A DNA stretch of 64,000 nucleotides from Streptomyces goshikiensis (GCF_014650555.1 NZ_BMVE01000003.1:434001-498000), one strand, 5' to 3'. Shown: positions 35,596 to 44,496, counted from the stretch's first letter. Notes: generated from the sequence alone by a model not told the origin. Numbers and translations: made by a program.

Positions 35596-35925
35596 TCAGT
35601 CGCGCCGGCCCCTGGCCAGGGTCAGCGCCAGACTCACGGCCGTCGCCAGGACCACCGCCCACCAGACGAATTCCAGCGGGCCCAGCCCGGCGGCCTCGGT
35701 GCCGTCCCGCCAGACGCAGGTGACGTCCGGCGGGAAGTGGTCGCGCCGCACCGTGAAGGGGCCGCCCGGTCCGACGAACCCGTGCGCGCAGCGCTCGTCC
35801 TGCTCCGAAACCCAGACGAAGCACAGGGCCCACACGAGCGCCGTCACGCCGGTCCACACGCTGAACGCCGTCCAGCTCCGCCGCTTCGCGCCGCCCCGGT
35901 CCGCCGTGCTGGATTGGGTGTTCAT
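35596..35925 (-). CDS. Small two-helix membrane protein
   Basis: 109 aa with two membrane helices (VWTGVTALVWALCFVWV and FVWWAVVLATAVSLALTLA) around an extracytoplasmic loop of about 50 residues carrying two Cys (RCAHG and VTCVW), which may form a disulfide. The start is ATG 35925; an in-frame GTG at 35937 adds four residues. No family is recognised. It is divergent from the two-component operon. Confidence 0.7.
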   Translation of the reverse strand: MNTQSSTADRGGAKRRSWTAFSVWTGVTALVWALCFVWVSEQDERCAHGFVGPGGPFTVRRDHFPPDVTCVWRDGTEAAGLGPLEFVWWAVVLATAVSLALTLARGRRD

Positions 35926-35951
35926 GTCATCAGGCACAGTGAATGATCACA

Positions 35952-35979
35952 CGGGCGTACTTCCCGGGGAGTACGCCCG
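35952..35979. promoter_or_regulatory. Response-regulator box 1
   Basis: CGGGCGTACT (35952-35961) and AGTACGCCCG (35970-35979) are perfect 10-bp inverted arms around TCCCGGGG. A diverged copy lies at 37911-37936, just after the regulator gene. The box sits 53 bases upstream of the sensor kinase start. Confidence 0.8.
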
Positions 35980-36032
35980 GTCACTCCGCCCGGCGGACGA
36001 CGCCGGCGCCCGCGCGCGTCTAGCGTGGCCGC

Positions 36033-37241
36033 ATGGCGGAGCGGCGGCGGCACTGGGCGGAACGGGCGGAGCGCGCGGCGCGGGCGGGGGAGCGCGGCGG
36101 GCTGCCGTGGCGGTCCTCGCTGCTGGTGGCCGTCATCGCCCAGATCGGCAGCGGCTGGGCCGGCGAGCTCCAGCCCGGCCGGGAGCCGCTCGCAGTGGCC
36201 GGGCGGCTCCTGCTGCTGCTCGGCCCCGCCCTGCTGCTCCTGCGCCACCGCCATCCGGTGGCCGTCCTCTACGGCGTCTGCGCCGTCACCCTGGCCTACC
36301 TCGCCGGCGGCTACCCCTACGGCCCCGTCTTCCTCTGCGTGGCCCTGGCCCTGCTGAGCGCCGTCCTCGCCGGGCACCGGTACGCCGCCTGGACCGCGGC
36401 GGGCCTGCTCTGGGCCGGGCACCTGCTGATCGGCCACTGGCTGTACCGGTGGCTGCCGCCCGCCGGGGACGGCCCGGCGGCCTGGGGGACCGAGGGCGGG
36501 GTCACCGCCTGGGTGATCGCCGTACTGGCCGCCTCCGAGGTGGTCCGGGTGCGCCGCGAGCAGTGGGCCCGCGACCGGGCCGAGCGGGCGGCGGCCGAGC
36601 GCCGCCGCGTCGACGAGGAGCGGCTGCGCATCGCCCGCGAGCTGCACGACGTACTGGCCCACAGCATCTCCGTCATCAACGTCCAGGCGGGCGTGGGCCT
36701 GGCCCTCCTCGACACGGACCCCGAGCAGGCCCGTACCGCGCTGAGCACCATCAAGGAGGCCAGCAAGGAGGCCCTCGGCGAGGTCCGGCAGGTCCTCGAC
36801 ACCCTGCGCGCCCCGGGCGAGGCCCCCCGCACCCCCGCGCCCGGCCTCGACCGGCTCTCCGAGCTCGTCGCCCAGGCCGCCTCCGCCGGGCTCACCGTCC
36901 GCGTGGAGGGGGAATCCGGCGGCCGGGGCCTGCCCCCGGGTATCGACCTCGCCGCGTTCCGGATCGTCCAGGAGGCCCTCACCAACGTGGTGCGCCACTC
37001 CGGCTCCCGCACCGCCCGGGTCCGCGTCACCCGCTCGCCCCGCCTGCTGGAACTCCGCGTCGACGACGACGGGCCCGCCACCACCGAGGACGCCGGCGGC
37101 ACCGGCAGCGGGCTCATCGGGATGCGCGAGCGGGCCTCGGCCCTCGGTGGCACCATCGAAGCCGGCCCCCGCCCGGACGGCGGTTTCCGGGTCCTGGCCC
37201 TGCTGCCCCTCGGGGGCACCGCACCGCAGGAGGGCGCGTGA
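36033..37241 (+). CDS. Sensor histidine kinase (HisKA_3, NarL-type)
   Basis: 402 aa. The N-terminal half has about four or five membrane helices with short loops (SLLVAVIAQIGSGWAG through VTAWVIAVLAASEV), so it likely senses within or near the membrane. The phosphoacceptor is His in ARELHDVLAHSISVINVQAG (HisKA_3 type). The ATPase has FRIVQEALTNVVRHS (N box) and DDDGPATTEDAGGTGSGLIG (D/G1 to G2 boxes). Its stop overlaps the response-regulator start by GTGA. Confidence 0.95.
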   Translation: MAERRRHWAERAERAARAGERGGLPWRSSLLVAVIAQIGSGWAGELQPGREPLAVAGRLLLLLGPALLLLRHRHPVAVLYGVCAVTLAYLAGGYPYGPVFLCVALALLSAVLAGHRYAAWTAAGLLWAGHLLIGHWLYRWLPPAGDGPAAWGTEGGVTAWVIAVLAASEVVRVRREQWARDRAERAAAERRRVDEERLRIARELHDVLAHSISVINVQAGVGLALLDTDPEQARTALSTIKEASKEALGEVRQVLDTLRAPGEAPRTPAPGLDRLSELVAQAASAGLTVRVEGESGGRGLPPGIDLAAFRIVQEALTNVVRHSGSRTARVRVTRSPRLLELRVDDDGPATTEDAGGTGSGLIGMRERASALGGTIEAGPRPDGGFRVLALLPLGGTAPQEGA

Positions 37242-37903
37242 TCCGCGTACTGCTCGCCGACGACCAGCAACTGGTCCGGGCCGGCTTCCGGGCGCTCCTC
37301 GACGCGCAGCCCGACATCGAGGTGGCGGGCGAGGCCGCCGACGGCGCCGAGGCCCTGCGCCTGGTCCGCGCCCTGCGCCCCGACATCGCCCTCATGGACA
37401 TCCGGATGCCCGGGCTCGACGGTCTGGCCGCCACCCGCGCGATCACCGGGGACGCCGCGCTGACCTCGGTCAAGGTGGTCATGCTGACCACCTTCGACCT
37501 CGACGAGTACGTCTTCGAGGCCATCCGCTCCGGCGCCTGCGGCTTCCTCGTCAAGGACACCGAACCGGAGGAACTGCTGCGCGCGGTACGGGCGGTGGTC
37601 GCGGGGGACGCCTTGCTCTCGCCCGGGGTGACGCGCCGGCTGATCGCCGAGTTCGCGGCCCGCTCGAAGGCCCCATCGGCCGCGGCCGGGCTCGAACGGC
37701 TGACCGACCGGGAGCGCGAGGTGATGGCCCTGGTGGGCATGGGGATGTCCAACGAGGAGATCGCCCGCCGCCTGGTGGTCAGCCCGCTGACCGCGAAGAC
37801 GCACGTCAGCCGGACGATGATCAAGCTCGGGGCCCGGGACCGGGCCCAACTGGTGGTGCTGGCGTACGAGTCCGGGCTGGTGCGCCCCGGCTGGCTCGGC
37901 TGA
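37238..37903 (+). CDS. NarL/FixJ-type response regulator
   Basis: 221 aa. In the receiver domain, acidic pocket DDQQLV and the phosphorylated Asp in IALMDIRMPG are present, with Thr in MLTTFD and Lys in LVKDTEP. The LuxR HTH reads LTDREREVMALVGMGMSNEE, then IARRLVVSPLTAKTHVSRTM. It starts at GTG 37238, coupled to the kinase. The two 26-28 bp boxes flanking the pair (35952-35979 and 37911-37936) share a sequence and are its likely binding sites. Confidence 0.95.
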   Translation: MIRVLLADDQQLVRAGFRALLDAQPDIEVAGEAADGAEALRLVRALRPDIALMDIRMPGLDGLAATRAITGDAALTSVKVVMLTTFDLDEYVFEAIRSGACGFLVKDTEPEELLRAVRAVVAGDALLSPGVTRRLIAEFAARSKAPSAAAGLERLTDREREVMALVGMGMSNEEIARRLVVSPLTAKTHVSRTMIKLGARDRAQLVVLAYESGLVRPGWLG

Positions 37904-37910
37904 TCACCGG

Positions 37911-37936
37911 GCGCCTACTCCCGAGGAAGTACGCGC
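37911..37936. promoter_or_regulatory. Response-regulator box 2, upstream of the SHOCT gene
   Basis: Read on the minus strand this matches box 1 as GCGTACTTCC-x-x-GGGAGTA-x-GC. It lies seven bases past the regulator stop and about 107 bases before the SHOCT-protein start, which suggests that gene is a target. Confidence 0.7.
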
Positions 37937-38042
37937 GGTGCCGCCGGCCGTAGGACGACCCGGACCCCCTCCCGGAGCGAGTCTCGTGATGAGGGAGCAC
38001 ACCGCTCCACACCACTTCACCGCTTCCGAGGAGCTGACCGAG

Positions 38043-38360
38043 ATGAACACCCTGGCGTACGACGGGCCCGGCCCGTGGATCCTCTTCCTCCCGCTGGTCT
38101 GGGCGGCGGTCGTCGTCACCGTCGTCACCGCCCTGCGCCGCACGGTGTGGCGCGGCGGCCGAGGCCCGCGCGGCCCGTGGTCCGTACCGCGCGGCCCGCA
38201 GGGCCCGTACGGGGCGCAGGGCGAGAACGCGCCGATCGCGATCCTCGGCCGGCGCTTCGCCACCGGCGAGATCGACGAGGACGAGTACTGGCGCCGGCTG
38301 TCGGTCCTGGACGAACAGTTCGGCCGCCCCTTCCCGGGGGAGAGGGCGAGCGCCGGCTGA
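38043..38360 (+). CDS. SHOCT-domain membrane protein
   Basis: 105 aa. There is one membrane helix (WILFLPLVWAAVVVTVVTAL), a basic Gly/Pro-rich stretch, then a C-terminal SHOCT motif (APIAILGRRFATGEIDEDEY). SHOCT segments are short helical pairs at the ends of many membrane or stress-related proteins. ATG 38043 is preceded by GAGGAG. A probable response-regulator box and a perfect terminator hairpin frame it, so it is a one-gene unit likely governed by the adjacent two-component system. Confidence 0.85.
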   Translation: MNTLAYDGPGPWILFLPLVWAAVVVTVVTALRRTVWRGGRGPRGPWSVPRGPQGPYGAQGENAPIAILGRRFATGEIDEDEYWRRLSVLDEQFGRPFPGERASAG

Positions 38361-38372
38361 GCCGGCCGGATC

Positions 38373-38417
38373 CGGGCGGCCCCCGCCGGGGCACGGCACC
38401 CCGGCGGGGGCCGCCCG
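38373..38417 (+). terminator. Strong terminator hairpin after the SHOCT gene
   Basis: A perfect 19-bp stem has left arm CGGGCGGCCCCCGCCGGGG at 38373-38391 and right arm 38399-38417 around a 7-base loop CACGGCA. It starts 12 bases after the stop codon. Confidence 0.85.
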
Positions 38418-38465
38418 CTGCCACATGATGGGCGGATGTCCGACACCCACAGCGAGGGACGTGCC

Positions 38466-39599
38466 ATGACCACAGCCCGGGAGCTGTTCGACATCCCCGA
38501 CGGGATCGCCTACTTCAACACGGCCAGCGTGGCGCCGACCCTGCGGGCGGGGGTGGCGGCGGGGGCCGAGGCCCTGCGGTGGCGGGCGCAGCCCTGGCGG
38601 ATCGCCGGCGCCGACTGGTTCGGCGGCGCGGAGGAGCGCCGGCGGCTGTTCGCCGGGCTGATCGGCGCCACGGCCGAGGACATCGCCCTGGTGCCGGCGA
38701 CCAGTTACGGCCTCGCGGTCGCGGCCGCCAACCTGTCCGCGCCGGCCGGCGGCCGGGTCCTCGTACTCGACGGGGAGTACCCGTCCGGGATCTACACCTG
38801 GCGGCGCTTCGCGGAGCGTACGGGTGCCACGATCCTCACCGTCGCGCGAGCGGGCGGGCAGTCCTGGACCGAGGCGGTCCTGGGGGCGCTCGACGCGCAG
38901 GTGGCGGTGGTCTCCGTGCCCCAGGTGCACTGGACCGACGGCGCGGCACTGGATCTGGACCGGATCGCCGGGGCGGCCCGGGCGGCCGGCGCCGCGCTGG
39001 TCGTCGACGCGAGCCAGTCGGCCGGGGCGATGCCGCTCGACGTCGGCGCCCTGCGGCCCGACTTCCTCGTCAGCGTCGGCTACAAGTGGCTGCTCGGCCC
39101 CTTCGGGCTCGGCTACCTGTACGTGGCCCCGGAGCACCAGGGCGGCCGGCCGCTGGAGGAGAACTGGATCGCCCGCGAGGACTCCCAGGACTTCGCCCGG
39201 CTCGTGGAGTACCGGGACGCCTACCAGCCGGGGGCCCGCCGCTTCGACGTGGGCGCCCGCACCGCCTTCGAGCTCACGCCGATGGCCGTCGCCGCCCTGA
39301 GGCAGCTGACCGAGTGGACGGTGCCCGGGGTCGCGGGGGCGCTCGCGCGGGTCACGGGCCGCATCGCCGAGGAGGCCGCCCGGCGTGACCTGGGCCTTCC
39401 CGCCCCGCGCGGGCCGCACATGCTCGGCGTCACCGTTCCCGAGGCCTGCCGGGACCGCGTGGTCCCGGCCCTCGAAGAGGCCGGCGTGTACGTCGGGGCC
39501 CGCGGGGACGCGATCCGGATCAGCCCGCACCTGCACACCACGGACGAGGACGTCGACCGGCTGTTCGGGGCGCTGGACCGGGTGCTGGCCCGCCGCTGA
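38466..39599 (+). CDS. Aminotransferase class V-fold PLP enzyme
   Basis: 377 aa. The NifS/isopenicillin-epimerase-like fold is clear: YFNTASVAPTL opening, VVDASQSAGAMPLDV with the cofactor-binding Asp and His/Ser neighbours, and the PLP Lys in VGYKWLLGPFGLGYLY. It may be a cysteine-desulfurase-like or other amino-acid lyase; the true substrate is unknown. ATG 38466 is favoured over ATG 38436 because GAGGGA lies six bases before it. The region after its stop is a GGCCC-rich repeat. Confidence 0.9.
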   Translation: MTTARELFDIPDGIAYFNTASVAPTLRAGVAAGAEALRWRAQPWRIAGADWFGGAEERRRLFAGLIGATAEDIALVPATSYGLAVAAANLSAPAGGRVLVLDGEYPSGIYTWRRFAERTGATILTVARAGGQSWTEAVLGALDAQVAVVSVPQVHWTDGAALDLDRIAGAARAAGAALVVDASQSAGAMPLDVGALRPDFLVSVGYKWLLGPFGLGYLYVAPEHQGGRPLEENWIAREDSQDFARLVEYRDAYQPGARRFDVGARTAFELTPMAVAALRQLTEWTVPGVAGALARVTGRIAEEAARRDLGLPAPRGPHMLGVTVPEACRDRVVPALEEAGVYVGARGDAIRISPHLHTTDEDVDRLFGALDRVLARR

Positions 39600-39663
39600 C
39601 CCGGCCCGGGGCCGGCCCGGCCCGGCCCGGTGCCGTCCGGACCGGCCCCGTACGGGGCTGGTG

Positions 39664-39686
39664 TGAAGCAGTGAATCGGTGCTTCA
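39664..39686. promoter_or_regulatory. TetR autoregulatory operator
   Basis: TGAAGCA (39664-39670) and TGCTTCA (39680-39686) are perfect inverted arms spaced by nine bases. It ends nine bases before the TetR GTG start, so repression of the TetR-acyl-CoA dehydrogenase operon is likely. Confidence 0.75.
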
Positions 39687-39695
39687 ATTCTTCCC

Positions 39696-40310
39696 GTGCC
39701 CTACCGACGCCCCCCGGCCGTACAGGCCCGCCTCGACGCCCGGCGCGACCACGTGCTGGAAGCCGCCGTCCGACTGCTCTCCCGCGAGGGATACGGCGGC
39801 TGCTCGGTCGCCGCGATCGCCGCCGAGGCCGGCATCTCCACCGGCAGCGTCTACCAGTCGTTCGCCGGCAAGTCCGAACTCGCCGCCGCCCTCTTCCGGA
39901 CCCTCGTCGCCCGGGAGCTGGAGGCCGTCGCCGCCTGCGCGGACCTCCCCGGAACGGCCGCGCACCGGGTGGCCGCCGCCGTGGAGATCTTCGCCTCCCG
40001 CGCCCTCCAGGCACCGCGCCGCGCCTTCGCCCTGCTGGCGGAACCCGCGGACCCGGCCGTCGACACCGAAAGGCTCGTCTTCCGGCGGGCGTTCCGCGAC
40101 GTGTACGCCGCGCAGATCGCGGCGGGCGTGGCCTCGGGCGAACTGCCCCCGCAATCCCCCGAGCTGACCGCCGCCGCACTCGTCGGCGCCATCGCCGAAG
40201 CCCTCGTGGGGCCCCTCGCCGACGGCGACGCGGACCCCGGCGAGGTCATCCCCGGACTGATCACCTTCACCCTGCGTGCCCTTGGAGGACACGATGCCGC
40301 AGACGCATGA
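39696..40310 (+). CDS. TetR/AcrR-family regulator of the acyl-CoA dehydrogenase gene
   Basis: 204 aa. The N-terminal HTH reads RRDHVLEAAVRLLSREGYGG, then IAAEAGISTGSVYQSFAGKS. The C-terminal domain is the helical ligand pocket. GTG 39696 has no strong ribosome site. A 7-bp inverted repeat sits immediately upstream. The gene overlaps the acyl-CoA dehydrogenase start by 17 bases, so it probably senses an acyl-CoA or fatty acid and controls that enzyme. Confidence 0.92.
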   Translation: MPYRRPPAVQARLDARRDHVLEAAVRLLSREGYGGCSVAAIAAEAGISTGSVYQSFAGKSELAAALFRTLVARELEAVAACADLPGTAAHRVAAAVEIFASRALQAPRRAFALLAEPADPAVDTERLVFRRAFRDVYAAQIAAGVASGELPPQSPELTAAALVGAIAEALVGPLADGDADPGEVIPGLITFTLRALGGHDAADA

Positions 40311-41928
40311 GGTCACCAACCAGGTGCCCCCGCACCACGGTTACGACGCCGCCGCCGACCCGGCCCTGCTGGAGGCGCTCACCCGCGAGGGAGCCGCCTG
40401 GGCCGCACCCGAGCTCCACGACCTCGGCGTCCTCGCCGGATCCGAACGGGCGGCGGACTGGGGCCGCCTGGTCAACGAGCACCCGCCGGTGTTGCGCACC
40501 CACGACCGCTACGGCCACCGCGTCGACGAGGTCGAGTTCCACCCGTACTGGCACGAGCTGATGGGCACCGCCGTCTCCCACGGGCTGCACGCCACGCCCT
40601 GGGCGCAGGACCGGCCCGGCGCGCACGTCGCGCGGGCGGCGAAGTTCCTCGTCTGGGGACAGGTCGAGGCCGGCCACTCCTGCCCGATATCCATGACGTA
40701 CGCGGCGGTGCCCGCGCTGCGCGCCGCGCCGGAACTCGCCGGATGGCTGGAACCGCTGCTGGCCTCCCGGACGTACGACTTCGGGCTGCGCCGGCCCGAC
40801 CGCAAGCGCGGGCTGATCGCCGGCATGTCGATGACCGAGAAGCAGGGCGGCTCCGACGTACGCGCCAACACCACGACCGCGACCCCGGCGGGCGACGGCA
40901 CCTACCGGCTGACCGGACACAAGTGGTTCACCTCCGCGCCGATGTCGGACGTGTTCCTGACCCTGGCGCAGGCGCCGGGCGGGCTGTCCTGCTTCCTGCT
41001 GCCGCGCGTCCTCCCGGACGGCACCCGCAACCGGCTGCTGCTCCAGCGCCTCAAGGACAAGCTGGGCAACCGCTCCAACGCCTCCGCCGAGATCGAGTAC
41101 GACGGGGCCTTCGGCTGGCTCGTGGGCGAGGAGGGCCGCGGGGTCGCGACCATCATCGAGATGGTCAACATGACCCGCCTCGACTGCGTCCTCGGCGGGG
41201 CCTCCGGCATGCGCCTCGGCGTCATCCGCGCCGTCCACCACGCCACCCACCGGCGCGCCTTCGGCAAGGCTCTGATCGACCAGCCCCTGATGCGCAACGT
41301 CCTCGCCGACCTCGCCCTCGAATCCGAGGCCGCGACGGCCGTCGCGCTGCGCCTCGCGGGCGCCACCGACCGGGTCGCCCAAGGGCAGCGGGACGAGGCG
41401 CCGCTGCGCCGCCTCGCCCTGGCCGTCACCAAGTACTGGGTCTGCAAGCGCGCCCCCGCGCACGCCGCGGAGGCCCTCGAATGCCTGGGCGGCAACGGCT
41501 ACATCGAGGACTCCGGCATGCCCCGGCTCTACCGGGAGGCCCCGCTGTCCTCGATCTGGGAGGGCTCCGGCAACGTGGCCGCCCTGGACTCGCTGCGGGC
41601 CATGGCCAAACAGCCGGAGACCGTAGAGGCCCTGTTCGCCGAGGCGGGCCTGGCCGCCGGCGCGGACCGCCACCTGGACGCGGCGCTGGCCGCGCTGCAC
41701 AAGCAGCTGGCCGACCCCGCCGAAGCCGAGTACCGGGCCCGGCAGATCACCGAGAACATGGCCCTCGTCCTCCAGGCCTCGCTCCTGGTGCGCCACGCCC
41801 CGGCGGCCGTCGCCGACGCGTTCTGCGCCTCCCGCCTCGGCGGGGAACACGGCGGCGCGTACGGCACCCTTCCGACGGGCGTGGACACCGGGGCCGTCCT
41901 CGCCCGCGTCCGGACGACCGCCGTCTGA
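40294..41928 (+). CDS. Acyl-CoA dehydrogenase, AidB-like
   Basis: 544 aa, close to the usual AidB length. Flavin-domain marks are ISMTYAAVPAL, GMSMTEKQGGSDVRANTT, GHKWFTSAPMSDVFLTLAQA, and the C-terminal ALECLGGNGYIEDSGMPRLY plus EAPLSSIWEGSGNVAALDS. AidB-type proteins bind FAD and DNA and are linked to alkylation damage or to isovaleryl-CoA oxidation; which applies here cannot be told. GGAGGAC precedes ATG 40294, inside the end of the TetR gene. Confidence 0.93.
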   Translation: MPQTHEVTNQVPPHHGYDAAADPALLEALTREGAAWAAPELHDLGVLAGSERAADWGRLVNEHPPVLRTHDRYGHRVDEVEFHPYWHELMGTAVSHGLHATPWAQDRPGAHVARAAKFLVWGQVEAGHSCPISMTYAAVPALRAAPELAGWLEPLLASRTYDFGLRRPDRKRGLIAGMSMTEKQGGSDVRANTTTATPAGDGTYRLTGHKWFTSAPMSDVFLTLAQAPGGLSCFLLPRVLPDGTRNRLLLQRLKDKLGNRSNASAEIEYDGAFGWLVGEEGRGVATIIEMVNMTRLDCVLGGASGMRLGVIRAVHHATHRRAFGKALIDQPLMRNVLADLALESEAATAVALRLAGATDRVAQGQRDEAPLRRLALAVTKYWVCKRAPAHAAEALECLGGNGYIEDSGMPRLYREAPLSSIWEGSGNVAALDSLRAMAKQPETVEALFAEAGLAAGADRHLDAALAALHKQLADPAEAEYRARQITENMALVLQASLLVRHAPAAVADAFCASRLGGEHGGAYGTLPTGVDTGAVLARVRTTAV

Positions 41929-41954
41929 CGGCCGCGGCGCGCCGCCGCCCGCCG

Positions 41955-42254
41955 CTACGGCACGTGCACGGCCCGGGGAGGCCCGGGCCTGGGGCGGGAG
42001 TTCGCCTCGGCGGGGGCGGCCGCCGGGGCGGCGCCGTCCTCCCCGGCCGGCCCGGTGCGCGGAGTTTCGTCCTCCGGCAGCAGTTCCTCCAGGATCCGGA
42101 TCGCCCCGCCGACGCGCAGCAGAGCGTCCCGGGTCGCGGCCTCCTCCCGCATCAGTCGCTGGAGCTGGGCCTGGCCCTTGTCGTGGTCCCGCCGGAGCCC
42201 GGCCAGGCGCTCCCGCATCCGGTCGGGCAGGTCAGAGGTCCGCTGATCAGTCAT
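41955..42254 (-). CDS. Small coiled-coil protein at the end of the contractile injection cluster
   Basis: 99 aa. A charged helix (PDRMRERLAGLRRDHDKGQA, then LQRLMREEAATRDALLRVGG) likely forms a coiled coil, followed by a disordered Pro/Ala tail ending PRAVHVP. ATG 42254 overlaps the fibre-like gene stop by eight bases and has GGGAC upstream, so it is the last gene of the cluster. It may be a structural or chaperone-type accessory of the fibre; no family is recognised. Confidence 0.75.
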   Translation of the reverse strand: MTDQRTSDLPDRMRERLAGLRRDHDKGQAQLQRLMREEAATRDALLRVGGAIRILEELLPEDETPRTGPAGEDGAAPAAAPAEANSRPRPGPPRAVHVP

Positions 42255-44496
42255 CGTGTGTCCCTTCCGGCGGTGCCAGGAGGGCGGCGCTCTCCGGCTG
42301 GCCGTGTTCCCCGGGGTGGAGGTAGAAGCTCCGTTCGTTCTCCGGCTTGTCCTGCTCGTTCGCGATCCGGTGGGCCTCGGCCCAGGCGTCCTGCCGGACT
42401 CCCGTCACCTGCCAGGACACCTTGACGCCCGGCCGGTCGGTCCGCAGGGTGAAGTGGTTGTCCTTGATCTCGTCGATCACGGCCGCCTGCGCCAGACCGC
42501 CGACCGGTGTGAGCTGGTAGCGGAACTCGCGGTTCAGGGCCTCGAAGTACTCCGGCAGGGCGACGGTCGCCTCGCCCCGCTCATCGGTGTCGACCACTCC
42601 CGCGTAGAAGGTCGCCATCTCCGGGGACTCCACGAAGGAGTGCGACAGGTACTTGTTGGCCGGGTCCAGGGGATGGTCGATCATGAAGCCGCCGCCGCCC
42701 TTGATGATGCTGCCGCTGACCCTCAGGTCGCCGTTCACGTCGAGTTTGAACTGGGGCGTGATCGTGCCGATTCCGACGAAGTCCTCGCTGCCGCTCAGGG
42801 CGATGACGTTGCCTCCGCTCTGGAGGGTCAGCATCCCGTTGCCGGTGTCCTTGACGGACGATCCGAACAGGTGCAGCACGGCCTCGCCGTCGCGGCGTCC
42901 GAAGTGCTTGCCGAAGGTGGTCTCCCCGGCCACCGTGAGGCCGCCCCGGCAGCTCACCATTCCGGTTCCGGTGTCCATCACCAGCGCGAACCCGGCACCG
43001 GTGTTGCCCCAGAAGCCGACGCTGGTGTCGTTCTCCATGCCGACGAACGCGCGGTCCTTACCGGGGGCCTGCTGGTGGAACCAGATGCCGGCCGACGGGT
43101 CGACGGCGCCCTGCCGGCACCTCATCCGCCCGTTGACGTCCAGCGCGTTTCCCTGGCCGCCCTTGCCGACCGAGAGCAGGTCCTGGCCCGACCACAGCCG
43201 GGCGCTGCCCCCGAACGCGTACCAGACCCAGCGCTCGCCCTGCTGGGGGACCGTCACGAAGCCCCCGGACGCCCGGTCGGCGAAGGAGTAGCCTCCTCCG
43301 CCCCCGCCGGAGTGGACTCCGCCGCCGCCCACGTTCAGGGCGGCTTCCACCGACTCGGTGGTGGCGACGCGGACCTTGCCCGCGGCGGAGAGGTCACCCG
43401 CCATGTCCGTACGGCCCGTGACGTCCAGGCCGCCCGTGACGCTCAGGGCGCCGCCGACGCTCAGGTCGTCCGTGACGCTGAGGGCACTGCCGACGCTCAG
43501 GCCGTCCGTGACGGTGAGGGCGCCGTCCTCGCTCACCACCAGCAGCTCGGTCTCCGTGCTCTCGTTGCGCAGGTGCCAGCCCCCGTCCTCGCCGGGGAAC
43601 ATGGAGTACGCCGGTCCGCTGTCGTCGTTCTCCAGCTCGATCCCCGAGCCCGGCGCCGGCGTCGAGACCCGCAGCCCGTGCACGTCCGCCACCCGCGGGG
43701 TGATCTCCACCATCGCCGAGGGGGAGTCCGTGCCGATCCCCACCCGGCCCGTGGCCCCGTCCGCCGAGAGGGCGGTGCGAGCCGTGCCGTCGGCGCCGAA
43801 CACCGTCAGATCCGCTCCGCCGCCCGCCCTGGCCCGCAGTTCCGCCGCCGGACCCTGGCCGACGGCCGTCGGCGGCCCCGCCGAGACCTGCGCGCACCGC
43901 AGCTCCACCCGCTCCACGGGAACGCCCGCCGCGCGGCGCGGTCCGGCCGTCAGCCCCGCGACCGAGCCGTCCGCGGCGAGCGTCACCTCGGCCAGCACCA
44001 CCTGCTCGCCCACGTCCCCGAACCCGGCCCGGGGCACCAGCCGCAGCCAGGGGGCGTGCAGCCGGATCAGCCGGGTCTCCCCGACGATCTCACGCCAGGT
44101 CAGGGTCAGCAGGTACGACCCTTCGGGGACCCCCGCGGTCCCCAGGGGCAGCAGCCCGTCGCCGCCGACCACCACCGGGGTGATGTTCAGCAGCTGCCCG
44201 GGATCGAGGTTCGGGTCGGTGAGGGCGAAGCCGCCGGGGTCGACGACGCTGACCCGGCCCGCGGCGTCCAGCGCGGTGCCTGCCTGGACGGTCAGCCCGG
44301 CCTGTCCGGGCGTCGCGCTCACCCGCAGCCCGCCGCAGACGCCCCAGGTGTGCAGGGTCGCCCCGCGCGCTTCGTCGAGCCGCCGCTGGTAGTCGTCCGA
44401 GTCCATCAGGCTCTCCGCGCGGGTGGTGGATCCGCTGCGGACGCTGACGGTGTCGAAGTTGAAGTATTCGGTGCGCTTGACTGGCATGCTGCTCAC
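42247..44496 (-). CDS. Tail-fibre-like protein of the contractile injection system (Afp13 position)
   Basis: 749 aa. The N-terminal part (MPVKRTEYFNFDTVSVRSGS, then DDYQRRLDEARGATLHTWGV) looks like a baseplate attachment domain. A middle part has short repeated beta units (GLSVGSALSVTDDLSVGGAL and similar) typical of triple beta-helix fibres, with glycine-rich insertions. The C-terminal 170 residues include FMIDHPLDPANKYLSHSFVE and FEALNREFRYQLTPVGG, a domain found at the ends of fibre-like proteins. It may bind a target surface. GTG 44496 or ATG 44487 may be the start. Confidence 0.75.
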   Translation of the reverse strand: MSSMPVKRTEYFNFDTVSVRSGSTTRAESLMDSDDYQRRLDEARGATLHTWGVCGGLRVSATPGQAGLTVQAGTALDAAGRVSVVDPGGFALTDPNLDPGQLLNITPVVVGGDGLLPLGTAGVPEGSYLLTLTWREIVGETRLIRLHAPWLRLVPRAGFGDVGEQVVLAEVTLAADGSVAGLTAGPRRAAGVPVERVELRCAQVSAGPPTAVGQGPAAELRARAGGGADLTVFGADGTARTALSADGATGRVGIGTDSPSAMVEITPRVADVHGLRVSTPAPGSGIELENDDSGPAYSMFPGEDGGWHLRNESTETELLVVSEDGALTVTDGLSVGSALSVTDDLSVGGALSVTGGLDVTGRTDMAGDLSAAGKVRVATTESVEAALNVGGGGVHSGGGGGGYSFADRASGGFVTVPQQGERWVWYAFGGSARLWSGQDLLSVGKGGQGNALDVNGRMRCRQGAVDPSAGIWFHQQAPGKDRAFVGMENDTSVGFWGNTGAGFALVMDTGTGMVSCRGGLTVAGETTFGKHFGRRDGEAVLHLFGSSVKDTGNGMLTLQSGGNVIALSGSEDFVGIGTITPQFKLDVNGDLRVSGSIIKGGGGFMIDHPLDPANKYLSHSFVESPEMATFYAGVVDTDERGEATVALPEYFEALNREFRYQLTPVGGLAQAAVIDEIKDNHFTLRTDRPGVKVSWQVTGVRQDAWAEAHRIANEQDKPENERSFYLHPGEHGQPESAALLAPPEGTHDD

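Noticed and set aside
39600..39640. GGCCC repeats, considered as a CRISPR-like or mobile element
   Set aside because: Short simple-sequence repeats without unique spacers; at most part of a terminator after the aminotransferase gene.
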